A stretch of DNA of 64,000 nucleotides, taken from contig JARLJQ010000012.1 in assembly GCA_031291115.1 (NCBI GenBank), forward strand, positions 96,801-160,800, read 5' to 3'. Numbering within the stretch: the first letter of the stretch is position 1; each line of letters starts with the position of its first letter. The notes beneath the pieces were generated by a model that had not been told where the DNA came from, made no database searches, and worked only from the letters and a program-made list of their open reading frames with translations. Origin of the DNA: Legionella sp. Lineage in GTDB: Bacteria > Pseudomonadota > Gammaproteobacteria > Legionellales > Legionellaceae. The translations under genes and the position numbers were made by a program. Of the stretch, positions 8,930 through 17,992 are shown piece by piece.

Positions 8930-8983
8930 ATAAATTGCAGTAACGCTTATCTGCTTATACAGAGAAGCGTTACTGCAATTTAT
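8930..8983. repeat. Perfect 19-bp inverted repeat between ampE and the lipoprotein gene
   Basis: Arms 8930-8948 (ATAAATTGCAGTAACGCTT) and 8965-8983 are perfect reverse complements around a 16-nt centre. It lies 16 nt past the ampE stop. It could act as a terminator stem for the ampE transcript, but no T tract follows on the minus strand. Alternatively it is an operator for a dimeric regulator of the lipoprotein-pdh operon, or another repeat element. Confidence 0.65.
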
Positions 8984-8999
8984 TAAAATAGCCTATTGT

Positions 9000-9749
9000 T
9001 TATAGCCAAGAAATCAAAGTAAATAAAGCAATAAAAACTAGCATTACTACAATTGCATGTTCCACTAAGCCTTCTGCCACAAGCATAGGCACTTCTTCAC
9101 CATCATTAGTTTGTACTGCCAACAAACCGCATTTACGCAGCATTTCGTTGTTGTAATCAGGTTTGGCAATAATAAAACTGGTAAATGCAGCAAAACCACG
9201 CTGAAAATTCCCAACCAATAAAAACAGCAATACAGTAAGTCGTGCAGGTATCCACTCGAGTATGTCAGTGACCTCATTCGCATGAACGCTTACTTCATTA
9301 ATCGAACGACATAAGGCAATCAAGCGGTACGCAACAGCACCAATTGGGCCGGCGATAATGTACCAAAAAACAACAGAAAATAACTGGGTATTCACCAGAG
9401 CAAAATAATTACCTACAAGCTCAGAAGTGGTTTCGGAATCCGATTGAGTCACAGGATAAAAGACATTCTGTGTGCCCAGACAATAGAAGAATATAGCGAT
9501 GCTTAAAAGTAAGCCCATAAACCCATAAAATATTCCGTGCAGTAAAAAATAAATAAACGCCGTAGCTAATAAAATAGGCGCAATAATTAAAACTAAAAGC
9601 AGCCATGGATTAGCAAACACACTGTTTTTTTCAGCTATTTTTTTAATGTGTTGGTAGTAATCCCCAAACCAATAAAAACGCTGATAAGAAACTGCATGAA
9701 CCAGAAATCGCTCACTAAACAAACAAAGCAAAATGACTAATAATTTCAT
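9000..9749 (-). CDS. ampE: AmpE-like inner-membrane protein
   Basis: A membrane protein of 249 residues with about four or five hydrophobic spans. The AmpE signature region is visible: an NEVTDILEWIPARL stretch followed by LLFLLVGNFQRGF, close to the LDWVPVRL segment of E. coli AmpE. AmpE belongs to the CobD/CbiB-like fold and is linked to beta-lactamase regulation with AmpD, but its biochemical role is unsettled. No ampD lies alongside. Its position behind the pdh operon parallels the ampDE-aceEF neighbourhood in E. coli. It starts 5 nt after the upstream antiporter gene, so the two are likely one operon. Confidence 0.8.
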   Translation of the reverse strand: MKLLVILLCLFSERFLVHAVSYQRFYWFGDYYQHIKKIAEKNSVFANPWLLLVLIIAPILLATAFIYFLLHGIFYGFMGLLLSIAIFFYCLGTQNVFYPVTQSDSETTSELVGNYFALVNTQLFSVVFWYIIAGPIGAVAYRLIALCRSINEVSVHANEVTDILEWIPARLTVLLFLLVGNFQRGFAAFTSFIIAKPDYNNEMLRKCGLLAVQTNDGEEVPMLVAEGLVEHAIVVMLVFIALFTLISWL

Positions 9750-9754
9750 TACAT

Positions 9755-10927
9755 TTAATCCTTACGCATTTTATCAGACAATGCTATTGGGGTCGGGTAT
9801 TTCAACACAACCAGGTACGATGAAACAATAAACGTTAGAATAGTTGTTGCTTGAATCAGGTTCGATGCTTTATCAGAAATAAGTTTAGTACTTAATGCAA
9901 TACTTGCAACAAGTAATGAGAACTCACTAGCTTGTCCTAAGCGAAACCCTACTTCTTTAGCAACCAGTTTCTTTTCGCCAGAACGAGCCAGGAGAAAATA
10001 AAATAAAGCCGGTTTCATTATCAATACCAGTACAGATAAAATCAACGCAGGAACAATAACCTGCCCTGCAAAACCAAAATTAAATGTAGCACCCACAGAA
10101 AAGAAAAACATCACCAGGAAAAAGTCTCTTAATGGTTTTAAGCTTTCCGCAATAAAAAGTGAAATAGGACTTGCAGCAAGCGCTACACCGGCAACAAAAG
10201 CGCCGATGTCCTCAGAGAGCCCCATTTTTTGCGCCAGCACCGACAAACCAAGACACCAGCCAATAGATAATAAAAAGACGTATTCTTGAGTGCGATCAAA
10301 ACGCGCCAATAATCGAATCAGTACGTGTTTCTCAAATGCGAATGCGAACAAACATAAGGCCGGTAAATTAATACCGACTAAAATCAGATCATCCCAGGAA
10401 AATCCGCCTGATTGCTGAGCGCCATTAATTAAAATAAGAACGATAATCGCAATAACGTCCTGCATCAGCAAAACACTTATCATCACTTCACCAGTATGCT
10501 GGTGATGTAAAATAGTTGTAGGTAATAATTTCAAGCCAATAATAGTACTTGAAAACATCATGGAGCCACCTAAAACAGCTGATTCAACCACAGTGAAACC
10601 AAAATAACGACCAATACAATAAGAGACAAACGCAAAAGCGATGGAGCTTATTAATGCTATCCAGGTAACCTTTCGTAACATATGTATCAGATTTTGTGGC
10701 TGCAAATGCAAACCTAGCAGGAAGAGCAGAAACACGATTCCAATATCACCAACCTGTTGGATAGTTGAAATATCTGGAACCAGTCCTATACCCCAAGGAC
10801 CAAGAATGGCACCCAGCAGAATATAGGCAACTAATAATGATTGTTTGGTATAAAGAACCAATGTCGATAATAATGCAGCCCCTGCAAAAATTAGGAATAT
10901 CATATAAAATACAGAGCCATCATGCAT
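9755..10927 (-). CDS. CPA2-family monovalent cation:proton antiporter
   Basis: A polytopic membrane protein of 390 residues with about twelve hydrophobic spans. It has the Na+/H+-exchanger (CPA2, KefB/RosB-like) pattern: LLLFLLGLHL in an early helix, GGSMMFSSTIIGLKLL, the EDIGAFVAGVALA segment with acidic residues in a membrane context, and RLGQASEFSLL near the end. The cytoplasmic TrkA-N/RCK domain of KefB and KefC is absent; the protein stops right after the transporter domain. It should exchange K+ or Na+ for protons; the substrate cannot be read from sequence. It is followed 5 nt later by ampE. Confidence 0.85.
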   Translation of the reverse strand: MHDGSVFYMIFLIFAGAALLSTLVLYTKQSLLVAYILLGAILGPWGIGLVPDISTIQQVGDIGIVFLLFLLGLHLQPQNLIHMLRKVTWIALISSIAFAFVSYCIGRYFGFTVVESAVLGGSMMFSSTIIGLKLLPTTILHHQHTGEVMISVLLMQDVIAIIVLILINGAQQSGGFSWDDLILVGINLPALCLFAFAFEKHVLIRLLARFDRTQEYVFLLSIGWCLGLSVLAQKMGLSEDIGAFVAGVALAASPISLFIAESLKPLRDFFLVMFFFSVGATFNFGFAGQVIVPALILSVLVLIMKPALFYFLLARSGEKKLVAKEVGFRLGQASEFSLLVASIALSTKLISDKASNLIQATTILTFIVSSYLVVLKYPTPIALSDKMRKD

Positions 10928-11009
10928 CGATCGACCACCTTGCAGTTAAAATAGTGAATTTATCTATTAGTTTCCATTAATTAGCTGTTGATTATCCCAC
11001 ATCCGGAGC

Positions 11010-11831
11010 TTAAATCAAAACAGAAAATGAACCTTTAATACCTTTGCTGTCTAATTTTTTCTTCAACCCATCAGTAATAGACTTATTATTAAAAGGCCCA
11101 ATTTTAACTACATAACGAAACATGTGGTGTTCAATGAAGACAGGTGACGCTATAAATCGGTCAAGTTTTTGTTTTAATTGCTTTGCCGAAGCTTCCGTCA
11201 TAAAGGCACCTGCCTGCAGATAGTAATATGCTTTTCCTGCTGGCCCCATTACGGCCTCAACCTCAACTGGTGCCGTGCCCTTAGGATATACACCTATTTT
11301 TACGGCTGCAGCATAGGATAGATCAATGATTCGACTTGAATGGAAAGGTCCACGATCATTTACTTTAACTACGGCAGATTTACCATTATTTAAATTAGTC
11401 ACTTTCACATATGTAGGTAAAGGTAAGGTTCTGTGTGCAGCAGACATGACATACATATCGTATGCCTCACCGCTTGACGTTCTTTGCTTGTGGAACTTTG
11501 TACCATACCAAGATGCCATTCCTCGAGCTTTATATCGAATTGAGCTTCGTAGGACCTGATAAATTTTCCCACTTACTTTGTAGGATGAGGGATTACCGTA
11601 ACGACTCATTGGCTCTTTTTTAGGAACCGGCTCTTTAAAGCTGATTTGATGCAATTGTGCCGGAGCACCATCTTGCGCTTGAGTGTATCTGTCTGTTGTA
11701 TTTTTATAGCGGCCATAAATTGAATTTTTGCTGGATTGATTAACTCCAAGCTGATTCCTTGATAAAGCCTGATCCGTCGTTTGGCAACCTGTTACTAATA
11801 TTATCGCCAGGGCAATGAGTATCTTTCTCAT
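11010..11831 (-). CDS. rlpA: RlpA-like septal lytic-transglycosylase-type lipoprotein with SPOR domain
   Basis: Signal peptide with lipobox VTGC, so an outer-membrane lipoprotein. Mid-protein is a double-psi beta-barrel domain with the RlpA signature ASWYGTKFH, RTSSGEAYD, AAHRTLPLPT and VNDRGPF. The C-terminal 75 residues form a SPOR domain (LQAGAFMTEASAKQL, then VKIGPF), which binds denuded peptidoglycan at the division site. RlpA of Pseudomonas cleaves such glycans. The ATG at 11831 is used; a TTG 9 nt upstream gives a slightly longer frame. Divergent from the carboxypeptidase gene, matching the rlpA-dacA-ybeD-lipB cluster of other gammaproteobacteria. Confidence 0.9.
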   Translation of the reverse strand: MRKILIALAIILVTGCQTTDQALSRNQLGVNQSSKNSIYGRYKNTTDRYTQAQDGAPAQLHQISFKEPVPKKEPMSRYGNPSSYKVSGKIYQVLRSSIRYKARGMASWYGTKFHKQRTSSGEAYDMYVMSAAHRTLPLPTYVKVTNLNNGKSAVVKVNDRGPFHSSRIIDLSYAAAVKIGVYPKGTAPVEVEAVMGPAGKAYYYLQAGAFMTEASAKQLKQKLDRFIASPVFIEHHMFRYVVKIGPFNNKSITDGLKKKLDSKGIKGSFSVLI

Positions 11832-12078
11832 AATATCCAATCTGAAATAATGATTTGTGGCTAATATACAGAAATATGAATTAATTTCGAAGGTTTAAAT
11901 TAATTAATTTTAATTTAGGGTGTTTTTATTATTGCATTTAGGATTATTTTTATTCACTTACTAAGGATCACGATTGGGATCAGGAATTTAGTAAAAAATA
12001 ATTCAATATTTTTCTTCTGCCAAATGGTTGACAGCAATATGCTGTGGTAAGATACCGACATTTTGAACCATACCAGGC

Positions 12079-13305
12079 ATGAACATGACCAAAGCGACGT
12101 CTATTTTATTGACAACCTTGTTTCTTATCACTTTATTCATCCAATCAACACATTCATTTGCTGAGGCTACTCCAGCAGGTGATTTGGAAAGACCTTCACC
12201 TACAGTTAATAACAAACCTTTAGTAACTCCAGCAGCTCCAATTCTTAATGCTAAAGCGTATATGTTAATTGACGTAAACAGCGGAAAAATCATTGCTGAG
12301 AAAAACAGCGAAGAGCGTTTACCACCAGCAAGTTTAACCAAGATGATGACTTTATACGTTATCTCTAACGCACTGCATCACGATCAAATTCACCTGACCG
12401 ACAGTGTAAGAGTAAGCCGTGAAGCCTGGAAAATTGGTGGCTCGCGTATGTTTATCAAAGAAGGACAACAGGTTCCTGTTGAAGACCTTCTTAAAGGTAT
12501 TATTGTTGACTCGGGTAACGACGCCTGTGTTGCAATGGCAGAACACGTGGGCGGAACTGAAAACTCATTTACCGACCTCATGAATCAGCAAGCGCAAAAC
12601 ATGGGCATGAAAAACAGTCATTTTACTGACAGTACTGGTCTTCCTGATCCTAACTTATATACCACTGCGAAAGACCTGGCGATTTTAGGCCGTGCATTAA
12701 TTGTCGACTTCCCACAGTATTATGAATGGTACAAACAAAAATGGTTTACCTACAATGGAATTCGCCAGCCCAACAGAAATCGTCTGCTGTGGCGTGATAA
12801 CCAAGTTGACGGATTAAAAACAGGTCACACAAACGAAGCAGGTTTTTGCCTGGTGTCTTCGGCCAAAAGAGAAAACATGCGTTTGCTTGCTGTAGTATTA
12901 GGTGAGCCAAATGATTCTTCTCGTGCTGATGACAGTGAAAAATTATTAAATTACGGCTTCAGATTTTTCGAAACACACCAATTATATAAGTCTGGCCAAT
13001 CAATTTCTTCCCTACCACTTTATAAAGGTGAAGTAGACAACATCTCTATTGGTTTAACTGAAGATCAGTTCATCACTATACCAACAGGCCAATACCAACG
13101 TCTTAATATTTCAACCAAAATTCCATCTTATCTAGAAGCTCCAATTAAGAAAGGTGATAAGATAGGTGATTTAGTTGTACAATTTGATAATAACATTGTA
13201 TCAACCCGCCCTTTATACGCGTTGCAGTCGGTTGAGTCTGGTGGCTTTTTTACTCGCGCTAAAGATTCCGTCCGCTTGACATTCAAACGCTGGTTTGGGG
13301 CTTAA
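12079..13305 (+). CDS. dacA: D-alanyl-D-alanine carboxypeptidase (PBP5/6 family)
   Basis: This periplasmic peptidase trims the terminal D-Ala from peptidoglycan pentapeptides. The three penicillin-binding motifs are S85-x-x-K88 (PPASLTKMM), S145-G-N147 and K247-T-G (GLKTGHT). A signal peptide covers about residues 1-29. The C-terminal third holds the PBP5-type beta-rich domain and an end with RLTFKRWFGA that could form an amphipathic membrane anchor. An alternative ATG at 12085 has better spacing from a CCAGG site. A TTGACA box at 12028-12033 suggests a promoter, but the -10 match is poor. It is followed by ybeD and lipB as in E. coli. Confidence 0.93.
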   Translation: MNMTKATSILLTTLFLITLFIQSTHSFAEATPAGDLERPSPTVNNKPLVTPAAPILNAKAYMLIDVNSGKIIAEKNSEERLPPASLTKMMTLYVISNALHHDQIHLTDSVRVSREAWKIGGSRMFIKEGQQVPVEDLLKGIIVDSGNDACVAMAEHVGGTENSFTDLMNQQAQNMGMKNSHFTDSTGLPDPNLYTTAKDLAILGRALIVDFPQYYEWYKQKWFTYNGIRQPNRNRLLWRDNQVDGLKTGHTNEAGFCLVSSAKRENMRLLAVVLGEPNDSSRADDSEKLLNYGFRFFETHQLYKSGQSISSLPLYKGEVDNISIGLTEDQFITIPTGQYQRLNISTKIPSYLEAPIKKGDKIGDLVVQFDNNIVSTRPLYALQSVESGGFFTRAKDSVRLTFKRWFGA

Positions 13306-13318
13306 AGGCGAATCAAAG

Positions 13319-13582
13319 ATGACTAAAACAACATTAATGGAGTTCCCCTGTCATTTTCCTATAAAAATAATGGGAACAAACACACCTGCTTTTCTTGATG
13401 AAATTAAAGCGATAGCTACAGCTCATTTTCCTGAAATTGAGCTGGATGCAGTCACTTCTAAACACAGCAAAGCAGGAAATTATCTGGCGATTACGGTTAC
13501 TGTATATGCTGAAAATCAAGAAATGCTGGATGCTTTTTACAGAGACATTACAAAGCATCCTGAAATTAAAATGGTTTTGTAA
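13319..13582 (+). CDS. ybeD: YbeD family protein (DUF493)
   Basis: A small protein of 87 residues from the ATG at 13319. It begins [19 protein letters not shown] and ends with [12 protein letters not shown], the pattern of the YbeD/DUF493 family, an ACT-like fold associated with lipoate metabolism by neighbourhood. A longer frame from a TTG at 13295 would overlap the carboxypeptidase gene; AAAGGCG before the ATG supports the shorter form. Its stop overlaps the lipB start by one base (TAATG), implying translational coupling. Confidence 0.88.
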   Translation: MTKTTLMEFPCHFPIKIMGTNTPAFLDEIKAIATAHFPEIELDAVTSKHSKAGNYLAITVTVYAENQEMLDAFYRDITKHPEIKMVL

Positions 13583-14181
13583 TGAATATACGGTATTTGG
13601 GTATTCAAAATTACAATGATGTTTGGCTGCAAATGAAGGAGTTTACACTAAGTCGCACAGCCGAAACACCGGACGAACTTTGGATTCTCGAACATTCCCC
13701 GGTTTATACTCAAGGGCAAGCTGGGAAACCAGAGCATGTATTAAATCCAGAATCCATCCCCATTGTTCAGTCAGATCGTGGCGGCCAGGTAACCTACCAT
13801 GGCCCCGGTCAATTAGTTGCTTATGTTTTAATGGATATAGGCCGAAAAAACCTAGGAATACGAACTTTAGTATCTCAATTAGAGCAAGTTTTACTCTCTG
13901 TTCTTACGCACTACAAGATAGAAGGTAGTATTCAATGCGGCGCTCCTGGAGTGTATGTCAAAGAGCAAAAAATTGCCTCGATTGGTTTAAGAGTAAAAAG
14001 TGGTTGTACTTATCACGGAATCGCGTTAAATGTAGATATGGATTTAAAACCATTTTCAGGAATTAATCCTTGCGGCTTTGCCAAAATGGAAATGACGCAA
14101 ATAAGTCATTTTAACCCTGACATTACATTAGACGAAGTCAATCAGCAGTTTACGCAAAGTTTTCTACAACAATTTAATTAA
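13582..14181 (+). CDS. lipB: Octanoyl-[ACP]:protein N-octanoyltransferase LipB
   Basis: LipB moves octanoyl groups from acyl carrier protein to lipoyl domains such as those of AceF, the first step of lipoate synthesis. The 199-residue protein shows the family signatures [37 protein letters not shown], a KIASIGLRV segment and the catalytic Cys in [14 protein letters not shown]. It starts on the last base of the ybeD stop codon. lipA is not adjacent in this window. Confidence 0.95.
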   Translation: MNIRYLGIQNYNDVWLQMKEFTLSRTAETPDELWILEHSPVYTQGQAGKPEHVLNPESIPIVQSDRGGQVTYHGPGQLVAYVLMDIGRKNLGIRTLVSQLEQVLLSVLTHYKIEGSIQCGAPGVYVKEQKIASIGLRVKSGCTYHGIALNVDMDLKPFSGINPCGFAKMEMTQISHFNPDITLDEVNQQFTQSFLQQFN

Positions 14182-14190
14182 TGGGACGCT

Positions 14191-16215
14191 ATGAGTTTGT
14201 TAGTAGACTATGTACAGCCGCTTACTAATTGGTTGCAAACACATCCTCACTGGGCTTTGCTCATTACTTTTCTGATTTCTTTATCTGAGTCCCTGGCTAT
14301 TATTGGTAGTATTGTTCCTGGAAGTATCACTATGACGGCGATAGGAATACTTGCCGGCTCAGGAATTATGCGTATCGATCTCACTTTGTTAGCGGCCATC
14401 CTAGGTGCGGTTGCAGGCGACAGTATCAGTTACGCTATAGGTTACGTTTACAGCGAGCGTCTAGTCGAAATGTGGCCCTTCAGAAAATACCCAACCTGGT
14501 TGCAATACGGTAAAGACTTTTTTGCAGTGCATGGCGGTAAAAGTGTTTTAATTGGACGTTTTATTGGCCCATTACGCTCTATTATTCCCATCATCGCCGG
14601 CATATTACGTATGTCTCATTGGCGTTTCTTTATAGCGAACGTCATATCCGCTATAGGTTGGTCACTTTTGTACGTGATGCCTGGAATAGTCATTGGAGCA
14701 GCAAGCCATGAGCTCTCACCAGAAACAGCAACACGTTTATTTGTCTTTATACTCTTACTTCTTGCTGGCATTTGGTTGCTGAGTTTGATACTAAAATGGG
14801 TAGTAATTCAATTAAGCTATTTTTTAAAACAGCACTTGCATAATTTATGGTTAAGACTAAAACGCCGCTCCAAGCTATGTAAAGCAATTACACCTAGGAA
14901 TGAGGAGAATCATTACACTACTGCCTCTCTTGCACTTATTGCTTTATTTTGTTTATTCAGCTTTATTACTCTTGCCGTTTTAACGTTGCAAGTTCAATGG
15001 ATTAACATAGTGAACCTGCCTGTTCATTTATTTATCCAAAGCATGCATTCCATTGTATTGGAAGCTTTTTTTATTTTTTGCACTCAGCTTACTTCAATCT
15101 CAACTATAGTCAGTTTATTTATTATTTGCTGCTTTTGGTTTATTCATCATAAGAATTACAGCGCCATTGTGTACCTAAGTATCTTAATTCTTTTTAGCAG
15201 CTTTTTTACTTATCTAATGACCCACAATATTGACAGCCCTAGACCGCAAGGCTTATTAGTTCTTATGTCAGGCTCTTCTTTCCCGAATGTGCATTTATTA
15301 GTTGCGACAGCCTTTTATGGCTTTATATTATTCTACGTTAATAATATTTATTCCCTATTTACTAGTACTTCAAGAACTTTTGTTTTTACTGTCCTTGGTT
15401 TAAGTGGCTTAGGCGCTATTTACCTCGGTGATTATTGGATGACCGACGTATTGGCAGCGTATTTTGCCGGTGCAACAATTAGTTTGATTTTTTGTCTGAT
15501 CTATCGAAAAGGACATTTAGTCCATGTAAAAAGAAGTCATGCGACACTGATGATTGTCTCGTTATTTTTGGGAATGCTAGTCGCATCGTCTGTATCTACC
15601 TATTATAATTTCCACACTTTATCGTATAACCACACACCTTACCGCAAAGAATTTGCATTGAGTGAAGAAGCCTGGTGGGATCAACAAAAGCCTATTTTAC
15701 CCATTTATCGACTGAACAGAATTGGTAAACGAATCAGTCTGCTAAATGTTCAATACTCTGGAGATCTGGATTTTTTATATGAGAACTTAGAACTTAAAGG
15801 TTGGGAACTACATACTGAATCATTTCTTTCAAATCTGCTGACTTGGATTAATAATCAATCCAATGGCATTAAACTACCCTTATTAACCCAGTTATATGAT
15901 AACAAGGCGCCCTCTTTAATGATGATTTATATCGACAATAAATCAAACTTAAATTTAGAGCTGCGCATTTGGGAGTCTAATTACAATCTATCAGAATCCA
16001 ACAGACCGATATGGATTGGCAGTATTCATCCAAGTACTTCTGCAACTAAAAATCAATTATCTTCTTTAATGGAAAAAATAACTTCTCTGTTACCAAGTGA
16101 ACACCCATTTGAGGTTAGAAAAGTACAGGTTCCTGATGCATTAATAAAGAAAACCGCTTTTCCAACACCGCCTTATATTATTTTAATAAAGGATAATGAG
16201 GTAGATAAGTCTTAG
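14191..16215 (+). CDS. DedA (VTT) - PAP2-like - LssY C-terminal fusion membrane protein
   Basis: A 674-residue inner-membrane protein. Residues 1-215 form a DedA/VTT domain with the motif GSIVPGSITMTAIG, a GDSISYAIGY segment and GRFIGPLRSIIPIIAG; DedA proteins include undecaprenyl-phosphate and phospholipid flippases. Residues about 245-460 form a PAP2-type helical bundle. The last 180 residues are soluble and resemble the LssY C-terminal domain. The PAP2 catalytic residues are largely missing: the first motif keeps RP but lacks the Lys, the second reads FPNVH in place of PSGH, and the third has Tyr where the catalytic His should be (LGDYWMTD). It is therefore probably not an active phosphatase. 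It starts 9 nt after lipB. Confidence 0.82.
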   Translation: MSLLVDYVQPLTNWLQTHPHWALLITFLISLSESLAIIGSIVPGSITMTAIGILAGSGIMRIDLTLLAAILGAVAGDSISYAIGYVYSERLVEMWPFRKYPTWLQYGKDFFAVHGGKSVLIGRFIGPLRSIIPIIAGILRMSHWRFFIANVISAIGWSLLYVMPGIVIGAASHELSPETATRLFVFILLLLAGIWLLSLILKWVVIQLSYFLKQHLHNLWLRLKRRSKLCKAITPRNEENHYTTASLALIALFCLFSFITLAVLTLQVQWINIVNLPVHLFIQSMHSIVLEAFFIFCTQLTSISTIVSLFIICCFWFIHHKNYSAIVYLSILILFSSFFTYLMTHNIDSPRPQGLLVLMSGSSFPNVHLLVATAFYGFILFYVNNIYSLFTSTSRTFVFTVLGLSGLGAIYLGDYWMTDVLAAYFAGATISLIFCLIYRKGHLVHVKRSHATLMIVSLFLGMLVASSVSTYYNFHTLSYNHTPYRKEFALSEEAWWDQQKPILPIYRLNRIGKRISLLNVQYSGDLDFLYENLELKGWELHTESFLSNLLTWINNQSNGIKLPLLTQLYDNKAPSLMMIYIDNKSNLNLELRIWESNYNLSESNRPIWIGSIHPSTSATKNQLSSLMEKITSLLPSEHPFEVRKVQVPDALIKKTAFPTPPYIILIKDNEVDKS

Positions 16216-16346
16216 TGGTAAGCACTCCACCCAAAAAACAGCAAAATGCCTTTATTTAAAGCAAGTTACCGCTAGCTATGGATTTAAAATACTGATATAA
16301 CTATAGAAAATTTAAAGATGTATCCTTTAATCTTGAGAGAGACGAA

Positions 16347-16946
16347 ATGTATACTTTGGCTCTAATTATTCAATATTTTTTTCCATTGATTGCTCTAATC
16401 CTTTTAGTTATTGGAATGAAGAGGCCCTCAATTCACTATGTTGTTTCTTCACTCTGGCTCTGTCTTATTGCACTACTGCTGCATTTCCAACTTTCTGGAA
16501 ACGAGATTTTCGGAAATTATTTTACTATAGATCATGCCGCAATTTATACATTCACTCTCTTGGTACTCCTTGCGTCCTTAGTTTATATATTATTTCATTT
16601 AAGCATTAATAGCAGTGTAGCTCGCTATTCCAGCAGTCTCATTAGTGCCTTTATGGTTGTAGGCGCACTTTTATTTATCACTAATATTTGGATCAATGCA
16701 TTCTTTATTGAAAATAAAAAAACAGACACTCCTATAATGCAGGTCGCCGTAATTGAGAAGCCCGATTATTGCTCTTATAAATACGTATTTTATAAAGTAA
16801 ATCCTGATAATTCGGTCACCTACCTCTGCCCTAATTATTATGGATTAATTGCTTCTGTTGGTCGACTGTCAACAAATCCAGCATTTATTTCCACGTATTT
16901 ACCACTATCTGCACAGCATGAAAATGGCTCTGCGATAAAAAAGTAA
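16347..16946 (+). CDS. Hypothetical inner-membrane protein
   Basis: I do not recognise this 199-residue protein. It shows four hydrophobic spans (about residues 3-22, 30-47, 66-88 and 100-122), then a soluble tail of about 75 residues with a Cys pair (DYCSYKYVF and YLCPNYYG) that may sit in the periplasm. A GAGAGAGA-type purine run precedes the ATG. It stands alone between the DedA fusion and an L,D-transpeptidase gene, both envelope proteins, which is the only hint of context. Confidence 0.65.
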   Translation: MYTLALIIQYFFPLIALILLVIGMKRPSIHYVVSSLWLCLIALLLHFQLSGNEIFGNYFTIDHAAIYTFTLLVLLASLVYILFHLSINSSVARYSSSLISAFMVVGALLFITNIWINAFFIENKKTDTPIMQVAVIEKPDYCSYKYVFYKVNPDNSVTYLCPNYYGLIASVGRLSTNPAFISTYLPLSAQHENGSAIKK

Positions 16947-17055
16947 CAATACTATTTTATGAGGTCAGGCAATACTAATTTTTGCCTGAGATGTTTGATT
17001 GTTCTTAGGATTATTATTTGATACCATGCCTATAATTTATCAGTTCAGTACTTAT

Positions 17056-17760
17056 ATGAAACGGTTTTTTATCCTTATCATTGCGCTGTTAAGCTTAGAT
17101 GGCTACTCGATGGCACCTAAACTTAATTGGGATCAAGCAATTGATCGCGCCATTAAACGCTATGGTTTACGCGTTGAACCCCAACTCAAATCTTTTTTTG
17201 CAAAAGCGGAAGTAAGTTATCCTCCACGTGAAATAGCGTTACTTGCATTTAAATCAGAACGTAAAGTAGAACTTTGGGCAAAAAATTCAGAACAAAAATG
17301 GAAGCACATCCATAACTATCCATTAACGGGATTTAGTGGCCGTCTTGGTCCTAAACTACGTGAAAACGACAAGCAAATACCGGAAGGTGTTTATAGGCTC
17401 GTTAATTTTAATCCCTTTAGCAGCATGCATTTGTCGATGATGATTAATTATCCTAATAACTTTGATAAACAAAAAGGTTATCAAGATGGCCGCAGTAAAT
17501 TAGGGAACAATATCTTTATTCATGGAAAGGATTTATCGGTAGGCTGTTTGGCTATTGGGGATCGGGCTATTGATCAGTTGTTTGTTTTGGCACGTCGGGT
17601 TGGATTAAGTAATATTCAAGTCATCATTTCGCCTAACGATTTACGTCAAGGTAAGCCTTCTACTTCAAATTTTGCTCAACCAAGGTGGTTGCCTGAGCTG
17701 TATAAGCAGATTGTAGATTCACTTAAACCATTTAATAAGCCAAAAAATTATACTGCTTAA
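17056..17760 (+). CDS. L,D-transpeptidase family protein (YafK/YkuD-like)
   Basis: A secreted enzyme of 234 residues with an N-terminal signal peptide (MKRFFILIIALLSLDGYS). The YkuD catalytic motif is present as H156-G and S161-V-G-C164, within IFIHGKDLSVGCLAIGD; C164 is the predicted nucleophile. The stretch PEGVYRLVNFNPFS is also typical of murein L,D-transpeptidases. Such enzymes form 3-3 cross-links, attach proteins to peptidoglycan, or (E. coli YafK/DpaA) release bound lipoproteins; I cannot tell which. The ATG at 17056 begins a proper signal peptide, unlike the longer frame from 16999. Confidence 0.85.
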   Translation: MKRFFILIIALLSLDGYSMAPKLNWDQAIDRAIKRYGLRVEPQLKSFFAKAEVSYPPREIALLAFKSERKVELWAKNSEQKWKHIHNYPLTGFSGRLGPKLRENDKQIPEGVYRLVNFNPFSSMHLSMMINYPNNFDKQKGYQDGRSKLGNNIFIHGKDLSVGCLAIGDRAIDQLFVLARRVGLSNIQVIISPNDLRQGKPSTSNFAQPRWLPELYKQIVDSLKPFNKPKNYTA

Positions 17761-17902
17761 ACATTATTGGGGTTTTCGAACTCTATTCTTTGAATTTGCT
17801 TCAATGGCGGACTTCATGCCTATATGCTCGGCTTTACAGCCCAGCATATAGTTAGCGAGTATTTCAAATAAGACTCATTGAAATCAATTACACCTATCAG
17901 CT

Positions 17903-17955
17903 CCTCTCCCGCGGAATAAAAACGCGAAAAAGACCGTTCTTTTTCACGGGAGAGG
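17903..17955. terminator. Nested hairpin between convergent genes, probable bidirectional terminator
   Basis: Outer arms CCTCTCCCG (17903-17911) and CGGGAGAGG (17947-17955) enclose an inner perfect 8-bp stem, GAAAAAGA (17926-17933) and TCTTTTTC (17938-17945), with the 4-nt loop CCGT. T-rich and A-rich tracts flank the inner stem on either strand. It lies between the stop of the L,D-transpeptidase gene (+) and rluB (-), where a shared terminator is expected. Confidence 0.6.
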
Positions 17956-17992
17956 ATTAAGAGAGGGCAAGAACAATTTTTGCCTTGCTACC

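Noticed and set aside
12003..12341. A 112-codon minus-strand frame over the start of the carboxypeptidase gene
   Set aside because: It lies opposite the signal peptide and SLTK region of a clearly real gene and has no motif.
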